Positions 9,011-17,942 of a DNA stretch of 64,000 bases are shown piece after piece. The stretch comes from a virus: the IMG/VR virus record IMGVR_UViG_3300008111_001025, positions 81,345 to 145,344 of that record. One strand, written 5' to 3'. The translations under genes and the position numbers were made by a program. Position 1 is the stretch's first letter, and each line of letters begins with the position of its first letter. The notes beneath the pieces are model-generated. The model was not told the origin of the DNA. It was given only the letters and a program-made list of their open reading frames with translations, and made no database searches.

Positions 9011-9530
9011 AGGCGGTCTAAGAAAGCCAGTTGGGGTTCATTGGAGTCCTGTGTCTCTTGACTGGAGAATACATCCGGGTGGAACAAGACAAGCAATTAT
9101 AAAATATTTTGCACCCGATGAAATAGATTGTCTTTGTTTTAATACAGGCGGTCAACCTATGCAATTTATAAAAGAATTTAACACAGTAGAAGAAATTGCT
9201 GAATATACTAATAGCTCTAAAGTTTTTTTAGTAGTTACAGATGAACGCGGTCATTATATACCGCATGTTCATTTAGATGGATTTACTATTAAACCTGCAA
9301 TGGTCGAGACACATGCACAGATGAAAAAGTTTTTTAGAAAAACTAAGATTGAAGCTAATTTTGATTTAGCTGAGTTAGGATATGATGAAACAAAAATATT
9401 AAAAACTGAAAAAAAACGCATAAAAATAACTATTGAAGATCAGTCTATGGATACAAAGGTAAAAGCAATGCTACTATTACCGTCGTTTAATAATTTTGAA
9501 GGACATGGAGTTAAAATTGAGCGTACCTAA
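8979..9530 (+). CDS. hypothetical protein, probably the C-terminal part of a frame-disrupted gene
   Basis: The reading frame opens with GTG at 8979, and 'TAGG' about 9 nt upstream is a weak ribosome-binding candidate. The text 'THGFFTEGGLRKPVGVHWSP' looks like protein interior rather than a beginning. The blocks 'LDWRIHPGGTRQAIIKYF' and 'ERGHYIPHVHLDGF' are visible, the latter with a His-x-His. The family is not recognised and no function is assigned. The real protein probably begins at 8891 in another frame. It overlaps the following radical-SAM gene by about 25 bp. Confidence 0.6.
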   Translation: MCLLTHGFFTEGGLRKPVGVHWSPVSLDWRIHPGGTRQAIIKYFAPDEIDCLCFNTGGQPMQFIKEFNTVEEIAEYTNSSKVFLVVTDERGHYIPHVHLDGFTIKPAMVETHAQMKKFFRKTKIEANFDLAELGYDETKILKTEKKRIKITIEDQSMDTKVKAMLLLPSFNNFEGHGVKIERT

Positions 9531-10500
9531 TCTAGAACGTGCAGTAGTTGAAGTTTTTGGGGGATGTAATTATACCTGTCAAATGTGTCCACAGACTGAA
9601 GGTAGAGGCAAGGCCTGGACACGTAAAATGCCACTTAATATGTTTGAAAATATATTAGATCAGTTACCAGGTAATCCAGTTATTAATCTTGAAGGTAGTG
9701 GCGAACCTACTCTTGCTAAAGATTTGCCTTTGTACATAGAAGCATGCACTAAACGAAATTTTCCTAGTTTTATGTATACTAATGGAAGTTTTTTCAGCGG
9801 TCATTTCATGCAAGATTGTGTAGACGCTGGACTAAGTTTTGCAAGATTTAGCTGTATTGGATACAATAAAGAAAAATATCGTGAGTGGATGAATGTTGAT
9901 AATTTTGATTTACTAAAGACCAATGTAATAAAGGCCAAAGAGTATATTAAAAAATCTAACAGCAAATGTATACTGTCTAGTTATCATTTGATATTAGATA
10001 ATACGCAAATAGATTACGAAGTTGAACAGTACCGTAATAATTTTATTGGCCCAACTGGAACGTTAGGATACATATGGAAAATGCACAACTGGAGTGGCAA
10101 TTATACTCCTGTATATTTTAGAGATCCTAAAAAACGTAGAACTTGTGGTAGACCATTTGCTCCTGAAATTACAATCCGAGCCGGTGGCAATAATGGTCTT
10201 ACAGGCGCAGTTACTTCGTGTTGTCAAACAATGGGTCCACCAAACGAAAGTTTAAGTGTGCTAGGACATGTAGAAACACAATCAATAGAAGAAATATGGA
10301 ACGGAGAAGCATACAATAAATTACGTGATGCACATGCTAACAAAAATTTTGATAGTATTGATTACTGTAAGAATTGTGATTTTTTATACGACGACCCCGA
10401 GGTGTTAGTTTGGAGTAACGACAAAGCAGCATCACTAGATCATATGCTTGGAACTAATTTTAGTCTTAAAGACTTTATGGTTGACAATACTTTAAAATAA
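9505..10500 (+). CDS. radical SAM protein with C-terminal SPASM domain
   Basis: The radical-SAM motif lies at the N-terminus, C21-NYT-C25-QM-C28 from the ATG at 9505. It is followed by 'NLEGSGEPTLAKDL', a GSGEP variant of GGEP. The C-terminal SPASM-type segment reads 'SCCQTMGPPN', 'LGHVETQSIEEIWNGEAY', then 'DYCKNCDF', the usual layout for auxiliary 4Fe-4S clusters. The start is uncertain. The ATG at 9505 has GAAGGA too close to it, whereas a TTG at 9517 follows TGGAG with ideal spacing. A TTG at 9496 is also in frame. The substrate is unknown. Confidence 0.88.
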   Translation: MELKLSVPNLERAVVEVFGGCNYTCQMCPQTEGRGKAWTRKMPLNMFENILDQLPGNPVINLEGSGEPTLAKDLPLYIEACTKRNFPSFMYTNGSFFSGHFMQDCVDAGLSFARFSCIGYNKEKYREWMNVDNFDLLKTNVIKAKEYIKKSNSKCILSSYHLILDNTQIDYEVEQYRNNFIGPTGTLGYIWKMHNWSGNYTPVYFRDPKKRRTCGRPFAPEITIRAGGNNGLTGAVTSCCQTMGPPNESLSVLGHVETQSIEEIWNGEAYNKLRDAHANKNFDSIDYCKNCDFLYDDPEVLVWSNDKAASLDHMLGTNFSLKDFMVDNTLK

Positions 10501-10509
10501 TAGTATAAT
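10481..10509 (+). promoter_or_regulatory. consensus sigma70-type promoter directly before the gene at 10516
   Basis: TTGACA at 10481-10486, a 17-nt spacer and TATAAT at 10504-10509 form an exact bacterial housekeeping promoter. The -35 lies inside the last codons of the upstream gene. Only six bases separate the -10 hexamer from the ATG at 10516, so transcription would begin at or next to the start codon. Confidence 0.75.
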
Positions 10510-10515
10510 AATAAT

Positions 10516-11199
10516 ATGTATGATATCATTTTTATTTCTTATCAAGAACCTTATGCAGACATTAATTGGGAAAGATTAAAGTCTAAATTTCCTACAGCTA
10601 AAAGAGTTCACGGAGTAAAAGGAATTCATCAAGCACACATCCAAGCGGCAAAATTGTGTTTTACAAAGATGTTTTGGGTCGTAGATGCTGATGCAGAAAT
10701 AGTTGAAGATTTTAAATTTGATTATGTTGTTCCTGAATGGGATTTAGAAACAGTACATGTATGGCGCAGTATAAATCCTGTTAACGATTTAGTTTATGGT
10801 TACGGAGGTGTTAAACTACTTCCTCGTAAATTAACAATAAACATGGATACATCAAAAACTGATATGACAACAAGTATTAGTACGTTGTTTAAAGCAATGC
10901 CTGAAATATCTAATATTACAGCATTTAATACTGATCCGTTTAATACGTGGAAAAGTGCATTTAGAGAATGTGTAAAATTATCAAGCAAAACAATCGATAG
11001 GCAAGACGATATAGAAACTCAGTTAAGACTAGAAGCGTGGTGTACATTAAATGAGTCAGCGCCATACGGCAAATATGCACATCTGGGAGCTATTGCTGGA
11101 AAATATTTTGGTTTGTTTTGGCAAAATGCACCTAGTGAATTAGCGAAGATAAATGACTTCGAATGGTTAAATGAACAATTTTCAAAAAATACCTTTTGA
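10516..11199 (+). CDS. GT-A-like glycosyltransferase (paralogue of 891-1784)
   Basis: 'DIIFISYQEPYADINW', 'AKRVHGVKGIHQAH' and 'FWVVDADAEIV' match the blocks of the protein at 891-1784. The DAD is the likely metal/nucleotide-sugar motif. 'YGYGGVKLLPRK' and 'SAFRECVKLSS' also recur. At 227 residues it lacks a central segment and the C-terminal tail of the longer copy. It is the first gene after a consensus promoter whose -10 is six bases away and has no ribosome-binding sequence, so it may be translated from a leaderless mRNA. Its 3' end overlaps the next gene by 29 bp. Confidence 0.6.
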   Translation: MYDIIFISYQEPYADINWERLKSKFPTAKRVHGVKGIHQAHIQAAKLCFTKMFWVVDADAEIVEDFKFDYVVPEWDLETVHVWRSINPVNDLVYGYGGVKLLPRKLTINMDTSKTDMTTSISTLFKAMPEISNITAFNTDPFNTWKSAFRECVKLSSKTIDRQDDIETQLRLEAWCTLNESAPYGKYAHLGAIAGKYFGLFWQNAPSELAKINDFEWLNEQFSKNTF

Positions 11200-12157
11200 A
11201 CAAATAGTACGCTTTGGTCAAAAAACTTTATTAGATACTCGTCTTTTTACAGTATCGTGGATCCTTGCAAGATTCTGTAATTATAATTGTTCCTATTGCT
11301 GGCCCTATGCTAGGTCTGACAAACCAGATCATCAAGAATTAGAATTATACCTACGTACTATTGACAGTATAAAAGCTCAAGCTCGCGCAAATAATTTTCC
11401 AGATTTTCATTTTAGTTTTAGTGGCGGCGAACCTACTGCTTACAAACAATTTGATAAAATTATAGAACATTACTGTGCGGATAGTAATGCTTTGTATCAA
11501 AGCATCCACATGACCACTAATTTATCCCCTGGCAGTAAATGGTGGAACAATTGGTTAACTACTACAGACTCTTTACAGCGAAGAAGTATTACAGCAAGTT
11601 ATCATGCTGAGTTTGCAAAAGAGCAAGAGTTTGGCGACAAATGTTTATATCTTATAAACAATGGAGTATTTGTAACCATTAATCAAGTTATGGTTCCTAA
11701 TCAGTTTGATGACTTATATGCTAGATGTGAAAGATTTGCTGAACGAGGTATTAATGTTACTTTAAAACCTCAAAGTGACCCCACCGCAAGTTTTGTAATA
11801 AATGAATACACAACGGATCAAATTGATAAAATGCAAATAGGGTTTCCGCAAGTGTGGCAAAGCGAAAATGTATCTCAAATTGAATTAGAGGATGCAACAG
11901 GTAATAAGTATTATATAGATCAAGCTGAGCGATTCAATGCATTTGGATTTAATAAATTTAAAGGTTGGTTATGTAATGCAGGATATCAAGGAATAGTAAT
12001 TCGAGAAAACGAAGTAAAGCGTAGCTATAGTTGTTACGAACAACCTTTAGGAACATTAGAGCATGGGTTTGATATTTTTAAATCAGCAAAACACTGTGTA
12101 ACACCTAGTTGCGTTAGTAGCGCAGATAGCAAAATACCAAAGATGAAAAATGTATAA
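11171..12157 (+). CDS. radical SAM protein
   Basis: C36-NYN-C40-SY-C43 is the cluster motif, followed by 'FSFSGGEPTAYK'. There is no N-terminal twitch segment. C-terminal cysteines in 'GWLCNAGYQGIV', 'RSYSCYEQPLGTLEHG' and 'HCVTPSCVS' may hold an auxiliary cluster. The 'W.CNAG' signature is also present in the radical-SAM protein at 17939, suggesting a subfamily. It overlaps the glycosyltransferase upstream (29 bp) and the next radical-SAM gene (8 bp). The substrate is unknown. Confidence 0.87.
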   Translation: MNNFQKIPFEQIVRFGQKTLLDTRLFTVSWILARFCNYNCSYCWPYARSDKPDHQELELYLRTIDSIKAQARANNFPDFHFSFSGGEPTAYKQFDKIIEHYCADSNALYQSIHMTTNLSPGSKWWNNWLTTTDSLQRRSITASYHAEFAKEQEFGDKCLYLINNGVFVTINQVMVPNQFDDLYARCERFAERGINVTLKPQSDPTASFVINEYTTDQIDKMQIGFPQVWQSENVSQIELEDATGNKYYIDQAERFNAFGFNKFKGWLCNAGYQGIVIRENEVKRSYSCYEQPLGTLEHGFDIFKSAKHCVTPSCVSSADSKIPKMKNV

Positions 12158-13136
12158 ATTAGAAGATATACGAGACATACACTTAGAAATTACCAGCAAG
12201 TGCCAGGCTCGTTGTCCTATGTGTCCTCGAAGGATAAACGGCGGTGTAATTAATCCGTTAATTAAATTAGATGAAATTAATCTAGACAAATTTAAGTCTT
12301 GGTTTCCTGACTCATTTATTAAACAACTAGATAGTTTGTTTATGTGTGGTAACTTAGGTGATCCTATTATTGCTAAAGACTGTTTAGAAATCTTTGAATA
12401 TCTTAGAACAGTAAATCCTTTAATACAATTATCAATGCACACAAACGGTAGTGCAAGAGATAAATCATGGTGGCAAGGTCTAGCCCGTGCAAATGTTCGA
12501 ACAGTATTTGGTATAGACGGGTTAGAAGACACTCATAATTTGTATCGAATTAACACAGACTTTGATAAGATAATTGACAATGCTTATGACTTTATACAAG
12601 CTGGTGGATATGCTGAATGGCATATGTTAGTGTTTGATCATAACGAGCATCAAATAGAAAAATGTAAAAAACTAAGCGAAGAGCTTGGATTTAAAAAATT
12701 TCAAATTAAACATACTACTAGATTTGAAAAAGGTAAATTCAATGTACTTGACGATGTAGGTAAAACTACACATATCTTATACCCTACACAAAAAAGCAAA
12801 GATATGATGAGTAAGGTAACTGGTTACATTACAGATGTTAAACCAGAGATAAAATGTAAAGCACAGAAGAACAAAAATTTCTATGTATCCTCGTGTGGTA
12901 AAATTACTCCGTGCTGTTGGTTAGACTTTGATTGGATACTGCCTAATCAAAATCGGCGGATTGATTATATGGATAAAATTGGAGTATTACCAGATCTAAA
13001 TAGTCATTCCTTGGGTGAAATTTTTAACAGTGGGTATTTTGATAAAATAGCAGAAACTTGGAATAATGATCCTCTAATAGAATGTAGTAAACAGTGTGGA
13101 ACGTTTGACAAATTAGGAGCGCAGTTTGAAAGTTGA
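12150..13136 (+). CDS. radical SAM protein with SPASM domain
   Basis: C18-QAR-C22-PM-C25 lies near the N-terminus. The GGEP position reads 'MCGNLGDPIIAKD'. The C-terminal part has a SPASM layout, with an upstream 'KCKAQKN', then 'SSCGKITPCCWLDFDW', 'HSLGEIFNSGYFD' and 'ECSKQCGTFDKLG'. This resembles radical-SAM/SPASM maturases that act on peptides or small molecules. It starts with ATG overlapping the preceding gene, and its stop overlaps the TTG start of the methyltransferase. Confidence 0.88.
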   Translation: MYKLEDIRDIHLEITSKCQARCPMCPRRINGGVINPLIKLDEINLDKFKSWFPDSFIKQLDSLFMCGNLGDPIIAKDCLEIFEYLRTVNPLIQLSMHTNGSARDKSWWQGLARANVRTVFGIDGLEDTHNLYRINTDFDKIIDNAYDFIQAGGYAEWHMLVFDHNEHQIEKCKKLSEELGFKKFQIKHTTRFEKGKFNVLDDVGKTTHILYPTQKSKDMMSKVTGYITDVKPEIKCKAQKNKNFYVSSCGKITPCCWLDFDWILPNQNRRIDYMDKIGVLPDLNSHSLGEIFNSGYFDKIAETWNNDPLIECSKQCGTFDKLGAQFES

Positions 13137-13731
13137 TATACAAGATGTTTTATTTTGGATGGATGCAATTCGTAACAGCGATAATCAACATCGCACACTT
13201 GAAAGTTTTTGGAAAGGACAAATTAACAGTAAAGTTTGGTTAATAGAATCTTTAGAAAAAACGTTCTCATGGCTTCCAGTAACAGCAAATATTGTTATAT
13301 ATGGAGGATGGAATGGAGTACTTGCAAGTTTGTTGTTTAATACAGATATAGGTATTAATCATATTACAAGTATTGACATTGACCCTGAATGTGAAAAAAT
13401 TGCATCTACAGTTAATAAGAGACAAGAGATAGAAGGTAGATTTAGTGCTATTACAGGTGATATGTGTCATTACACTAATCCCGAAGCTACTATAGTTATT
13501 AACACAAGTTGTGAACATATAACACAACAACAATACGATCAATGGTTTAATTTACTCTCTGACGATGTATTAATTATTGTGCAAGGTAATAATTACAATA
13601 TACCAGAGCATGTTAGAATTTCTCAAGATTTAGAAGAATTCAAATCTCAGTGTAATATTAAAAATATTTTATATGCTGGCGAAATTGATCTTCCTCTATA
13701 TAAAAGATTTATGATTATTGGTAAAAAATGA
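13126..13731 (+). CDS. class I SAM-dependent methyltransferase
   Basis: 'NIVIYGGWNGVLASLLF' is motif I (G.G.G-like glycine loop with Trp-Asn) and 'ITSIDIDPECEKIAS' is motif II with the acidic ribose-binding residue. 'VINTSCEHIT' corresponds to motif IV. The start is a TTG at 13126, preceded by AGGAG six bases upstream, so a non-ATG start is well supported. The protein is 201 residues, a minimal Rossmann methyltransferase without an obvious target-recognition domain. The substrate is unknown. It lies between radical-SAM genes in one operon. Confidence 0.78.
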   Translation: MKVDIQDVLFWMDAIRNSDNQHRTLESFWKGQINSKVWLIESLEKTFSWLPVTANIVIYGGWNGVLASLLFNTDIGINHITSIDIDPECEKIASTVNKRQEIEGRFSAITGDMCHYTNPEATIVINTSCEHITQQQYDQWFNLLSDDVLIIVQGNNYNIPEHVRISQDLEEFKSQCNIKNILYAGEIDLPLYKRFMIIGKK

Positions 13732-15122
13732 ATAAAATTAAACAATGGCAAGATAAAATTGAAGTAGTATCAGGAAGCAAGACTTTTTGCATATTGCCAT
13801 GGATACATTTTGCTACACGACCCAACGGTGATATGCGATTGTGCTGTAGTGCTAATGCTAGTGGTGCAGGTGAGAATCATACTGTAGGCCTTGTTAAAAA
13901 CGAAAAAGGGCAACCAGCAAATTTTGGCCGTGAAACTCCTATGAGTGCTTGGAACAATGAGTATATGAAAGATGTACGCTTAACTATGCTTGAAGGGAAG
14001 ATACCTGCTAGTTGTAGTAAGTGCATTGCTGAAGAGTCACGTGGGGTTGCCAGTAAACGTATTTGGGAAACAGGTTCTTGGATGGAAGATGGAATTGATG
14101 TTGAAGAACTTATTAAACAAACCAAAGAAGATGGCACTGTTCCTGAGAAACTTGTTTATTTAGATTTAAGATTAGGACACACTTGTAACTTAAAGTGTGT
14201 TATGTGCAGTCCGCATGACAGCAGTCAATGGGTTGGTGATCACAAGAAAATCTATCCACTATTTCAAGCAAAAGAACTTAAAGAACAAATGCAATGGGAT
14301 AGAAAAGATTTTAATAACTTTTGGCATGAAAATCCAGACTTCTGGAAAGAAATGTATGCACAGATTCCTAATTTAAAACAAGTATACTTTGCTGGCGGAG
14401 AACCATTGATGATTCGCGAGCATAAGTGGTTCCTTGAAGAAATTATTCGTCAAGGGTATTCAGATAAAATTCTTATACGTTATAATACAAATGGATTATT
14501 AGTTGATGACGAAATTATTGAGCTTTGGAAAAAATTTAAAAAAGTTAAAGTGGGATTCAGCATCGATGCAGTCGGCGATCGTAATTATTATATACGCTAT
14601 CCTAGTGACTGGGATACTATCGAGCGTAATCTTCACAAGTTAGATAATACACCTGACAACATACAAGTTAGTATTGCTACTGCTATACAAATTCTTAATA
14701 TTAAACACTTGGCTGATTTTGCTAAATGGAAAATTAAACAGAATTTTAAGAAAGTTAATCTTGAAAATACTGTAGGCGGTATACAAGCTGGCGGCGGAAT
14801 TGTTAATATGCATCTGTTGTACATACCTACATTTTTAAGTATTAGACTATTGCCCGAAGCAGACAAAGAAGAAGTACGTAAGAGTTTTGCAGATCTTGCT
14901 AGTTGGTTATATGAAAATTACAGACAAGATGAAGACTTCTGGAAAAATAATCCGTACGGTTGGAAACGTTGGCAAGCAGTATTAGATTTTATGAATGCAG
15001 AAGATCATACTGATCAACTACCTGCTTTTAAAGAATACATTGAAAAATTAGAAGCATTACGTAAGACTAATTTTAAATCTACGTTTCCAGAGCTGGCACA
15101 TTTGCTACATTGCCCAGTCTAA
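13728..15122 (+). CDS. radical SAM protein with N-terminal twitch domain
   Basis: The N-terminal segment 'FCILPWIHFATRPNGDMRLCC' (C21, C39-C40) and 'MLEGKIPASCSKC' (C96, C99) precede the radical-SAM motif C153-NLK-C157-VM-C160 and 'YFAGGEPLMI'. 'RYNTNGLL' and 'GFSIDAVGDRNYYIRYP' follow, as in the proteins at 5855 and 18819. It is the last gene of the first + block and overlaps the convergent radical-SAM gene at 15079 by 44 bp tail to tail, with no terminator between them. The substrate is unknown. Confidence 0.9.
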   Translation: MNKIKQWQDKIEVVSGSKTFCILPWIHFATRPNGDMRLCCSANASGAGENHTVGLVKNEKGQPANFGRETPMSAWNNEYMKDVRLTMLEGKIPASCSKCIAEESRGVASKRIWETGSWMEDGIDVEELIKQTKEDGTVPEKLVYLDLRLGHTCNLKCVMCSPHDSSQWVGDHKKIYPLFQAKELKEQMQWDRKDFNNFWHENPDFWKEMYAQIPNLKQVYFAGGEPLMIREHKWFLEEIIRQGYSDKILIRYNTNGLLVDDEIIELWKKFKKVKVGFSIDAVGDRNYYIRYPSDWDTIERNLHKLDNTPDNIQVSIATAIQILNIKHLADFAKWKIKQNFKKVNLENTVGGIQAGGGIVNMHLLYIPTFLSIRLLPEADKEEVRKSFADLASWLYENYRQDEDFWKNNPYGWKRWQAVLDFMNAEDHTDQLPAFKEYIEKLEALRKTNFKSTFPELAHLLHCPV

Positions 15123-16176
15123 CTTTAGGGTTATTAAAGACTGGATTAGTTAGCACTTCTTTAAATGCTGTATATTCTGGATGTTCTGTTTTCCAGATAG
15201 TACGTTGATTGTAAATGTCCTCACTCCATGTTCCCCAATCAATAACTAACTGAAACTCTACATAATAAAAATTAGGGTAACGTGTAAGTATTAAGTTAGT
15301 ATAGTCGATCATTTCTTTATAATTTAAATCTTGTACTACAAATTGTGTTAGTACGTTAATGTTGGGATATTTGCTTATTTCGTTATTGATGTAGTCGCAG
15401 TTTATTAGCAACGTTGGCCAATTTCCTCCCCGCCGCACTACGTTATAAGTTTCCTCGCAAGCCGCATCAAAGCTAATTCGAATACTTCTAATTTTACTGT
15501 GCCACTTAGCTATTCTACGCCAATATGCTGGTGTAAGCATTACCCCGTTGGTTTGTAGGTCTAATATTAAGTTAGGCCACGGTGTTGGATCAAAATTAAC
15601 TAGAAACTCACGAAATATTTTAGAACCAAATGGATCTCCACTGCCGGTCATATCTAATGTAATATGTTTGTTATGTGGTTTGTCAAATACAGTATTGATA
15701 ATTTTATAATGTAATGCCAACTTACGTTCATAGTCCGGCCCTTCATGGTCGTATATTTTTTCAGTACGACAACTTGGACAAGTTAAATTACAACTAGCAT
15801 CGTTTTCAAACATAATGTGTGTTGGAAATCCTGCTGGTGTAGGAGTGCCTTCAATATCAGGCAACCGGTTATCGGATATATCGCCACACACTGTATGATT
15901 ACAATATCTAAAACTTCCGTCTAGTATAGATTCACGAATTATAGTGGCCACTTCGCCGTGCCATATATCTTCAAATGACTGTTCGTTTAAATTGCCAATG
16001 CTATAAGGTAACCAGCTTGTACAGCACATCCAGCAACTGCCATCATCACGCACTGATAATGTTTCAAATGGCTTACTACAAAATTTACCCTGTAAATTCT
16101 TTGTTTCGTGATTAAGGCCGGCAAGGTCACGCCCATTATCTACCTTAATCATTATTATTTTACTAGTTGAGTCCAT
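15079..16176 (-). CDS. radical SAM protein with N-terminal Cys-rich (twitch/SPASM-like) segment
   Basis: C33 in 'FCSKPFETLSVRDDGSCWMCC' (C51-C52), 'IGNLNEQSFEDIWHGE' and C92/C97 form the N-terminal auxiliary region. The radical-SAM motif is C129-NLT-C133-PS-C136, followed by 'DMTGSGDPFGS', a GSGDP variant of GGEP. 'RISFDAACEETYNVVRRGG' is typical of SPASM-family enzymes. It overlaps the next upstream radical-SAM gene (16155) by 22 bp. An internal Met at residue 9 is an alternative start. The substrate is unknown. Confidence 0.87.
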   Translation of the reverse strand: MDSTSKIIMIKVDNGRDLAGLNHETKNLQGKFCSKPFETLSVRDDGSCWMCCTSWLPYSIGNLNEQSFEDIWHGEVATIIRESILDGSFRYCNHTVCGDISDNRLPDIEGTPTPAGFPTHIMFENDASCNLTCPSCRTEKIYDHEGPDYERKLALHYKIINTVFDKPHNKHITLDMTGSGDPFGSKIFREFLVNFDPTPWPNLILDLQTNGVMLTPAYWRRIAKWHSKIRSIRISFDAACEETYNVVRRGGNWPTLLINCDYINNEISKYPNINVLTQFVVQDLNYKEMIDYTNLILTRYPNFYYVEFQLVIDWGTWSEDIYNQRTIWKTEHPEYTAFKEVLTNPVFNNPKVRLGNVANVPALET

Positions 16177-17246
16177 ATTACTTTAAAGTCCTTTTCATCT
16201 CTTGCTTTAGGAGTACACATACCACATCCGCATCGTTGATTTGGACAAATAATTGGTGTTGGATTTTTTAAACGTTCTTTTAAATCTGCAATAAGTTTTT
16301 CACCATCTTTAAGATTACCAATAGCACCTATCTTCTCACCGTGTAATGCTCGGCAAGTTTGATGATGGAATATATCTCCAAACTCTTGATTAATATGTAA
16401 AAAGTACCAGTCAACTGTACAACTCCAGCCTTTAAAGTGATTGTCAACTAATTTTATATCTTGCCATTCGTCTTCTACTTTTCCTATTAAACATCTACCG
16501 CCACAACATTTACGACCAATATTTGTGCCCTCATTACTATTACTAGCTGAACCTTTAAAGTTAGTTTTCTTCCAAAACCATTCTTGTTGTTCTTTATTGT
16601 AAACATGACTTGTACGTCGATTGTTTCCGTCGGCATCAATGAACCAACCACTGATGGCTCTATTGCCATCTCCAATCGGAACAGGGTTATATTTGATTCC
16701 TTTAGAATCTAGAAAGTCACATACTTGTACAACCTCATCCCAATAATCAACATGAAGCATTACGTTAACTTGTAACCAAAGACTAGTCTGCGCAATTTCA
16801 ACAATATTTTTTAAAACACGGTCTTTTAATTTTTTATCTGCTTCTGGGTGATAACTAATTGAAAGACCAAATAATGTATCAAGCACAGTGTCCATACGCT
16901 TATAATGCCAAGTGCCGTTAGTAGTTAAACTTAGTCTCCAGCGATCATCGATAGTTTTAATCTCTTTAATTAATTTCCAAAAGTTAGGATTGTTAGTTGG
17001 TTCACCACCAGTGAAATCAATGCCAGGATCGTACACTGGATTCGCACGATGAGCTGTATAAGTTTCATACCACTCTTTTGCAAAATGAAAAGTCTTTAAA
17101 AGTTCATCTAAACTAGAATGTTTGCTATAATTAGTATGTCTGGTTGCATCACAATATGTACAGTCGTAGTTACATCTACGTCCAGTATCCCATGTAATCA
17201 TCATACTAGATTGAACTTTTTCGTTGATTGCTGTTGTCTTTATCAT
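16155..17246 (-). CDS. radical SAM protein with Cys-rich C-terminal domain
   Basis: C25-NYD-C29-TY-C32 is the cluster motif and 'DFTGGEPTNNPNF' the GGEP segment. The C-terminal half is unusually cysteine-rich: 'RKCCGGRCLIG', 'GWSCTVDWYFLHIN', 'QTCRALHGEKIGAIG' and 'CPNQRCGCGMC', enough to bind one or two auxiliary clusters. The final C-x4-C-x-C-x2-C group is distinctive. The start ATG follows AAAAGGTC. It is probably in one operon with the SGNH gene upstream, 24 bp away. The substrate is unknown. Confidence 0.87.
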   Translation of the reverse strand: MIKTTAINEKVQSSMMITWDTGRRCNYDCTYCDATRHTNYSKHSSLDELLKTFHFAKEWYETYTAHRANPVYDPGIDFTGGEPTNNPNFWKLIKEIKTIDDRWRLSLTTNGTWHYKRMDTVLDTLFGLSISYHPEADKKLKDRVLKNIVEIAQTSLWLQVNVMLHVDYWDEVVQVCDFLDSKGIKYNPVPIGDGNRAISGWFIDADGNNRRTSHVYNKEQQEWFWKKTNFKGSASNSNEGTNIGRKCCGGRCLIGKVEDEWQDIKLVDNHFKGWSCTVDWYFLHINQEFGDIFHHQTCRALHGEKIGAIGNLKDGEKLIADLKERLKNPTPIICPNQRCGCGMCTPKARDEKDFKVIWTQLVK

Positions 17247-17270
17247 TACTGACCTTTTTTTAATTGTATA

Positions 17271-17942
17271 TTATTGTATATCGATAGCAGATTTAATGTA
17301 ATTAAATACTAGTTCATTTTTTAATTTATTGGATAAATGATTGGGAGCTGTATCATTAAAGATATCATCTAAAGGGTTATCCATCATACACACCGACATT
17401 AACGACGGCCTAACTTCAACACCATTTTTCCAAGTATAATAATATTCAAGATTACTTGCGTTAAATCCTGCCGTATTCCATTCTTTTGGTTTTCCAAACG
17501 ACCACAGATGTACAATTTTAGTTTTAGTTGGTAGTTTAGGTAACACGTTATTATCAACATGTTCTAATAATGCTACATATTGTAATTCTAAAAATTCCTG
17601 ATCATTTAAGTATGTAAAATAATCTCGAGCTGAATCCCATACCTTAGATCGTTCAGTATTAGTTTGTACCGATGCGTAATTTAAATTTCTAATAGTTCGA
17701 TGAAATAATCTACCTGGATCAGTCCATGCAAAAACACAAATATCAGGAACCTTGTTTTTTTGAATGAATGGTTTTAATTGCAACAAAATAAGATCGCCAA
17801 TAGAACTACCGCCAGTTCCCAAATTTACAATTTTAGCATTATAATAATCAGAAAGCATTGAGGTATAAGTTTTGTAGTTAAACGACAATGAATATCGACT
17901 AGCACAAAAGCTATCACCAAAAAATCCAATAGTACGTTTCAC
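17271..17942 (-). CDS. SGNH-like hydrolase (paralogue of 28950-29684)
   Basis: Block I is 'IGFFGDSFCASR' (GDSF, Ser nucleophile), block II 'LGTGGSSIGDLIL', and 'VFAWTDPGRLFHR' follows. The C-terminal 'DTAPNHLSNKL' holds the block V Asp/His candidates. The 28950 protein shares the GDSFCA start, the GGSS block, the 'W.(S/D)PGR..H' block and the 'SNHL' ending, so the two are paralogues. 223 residues, no signal peptide, presumably cytoplasmic. An esterase or acyltransferase role on the island's product is inference. Confidence 0.75.
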   Translation of the reverse strand: MKRTIGFFGDSFCASRYSLSFNYKTYTSMLSDYYNAKIVNLGTGGSSIGDLILLQLKPFIQKNKVPDICVFAWTDPGRLFHRTIRNLNYASVQTNTERSKVWDSARDYFTYLNDQEFLELQYVALLEHVDNNVLPKLPTKTKIVHLWSFGKPKEWNTAGFNASNLEYYYTWKNGVEVRPSLMSVCMMDNPLDDIFNDTAPNHLSNKLKNELVFNYIKSAIDIQ

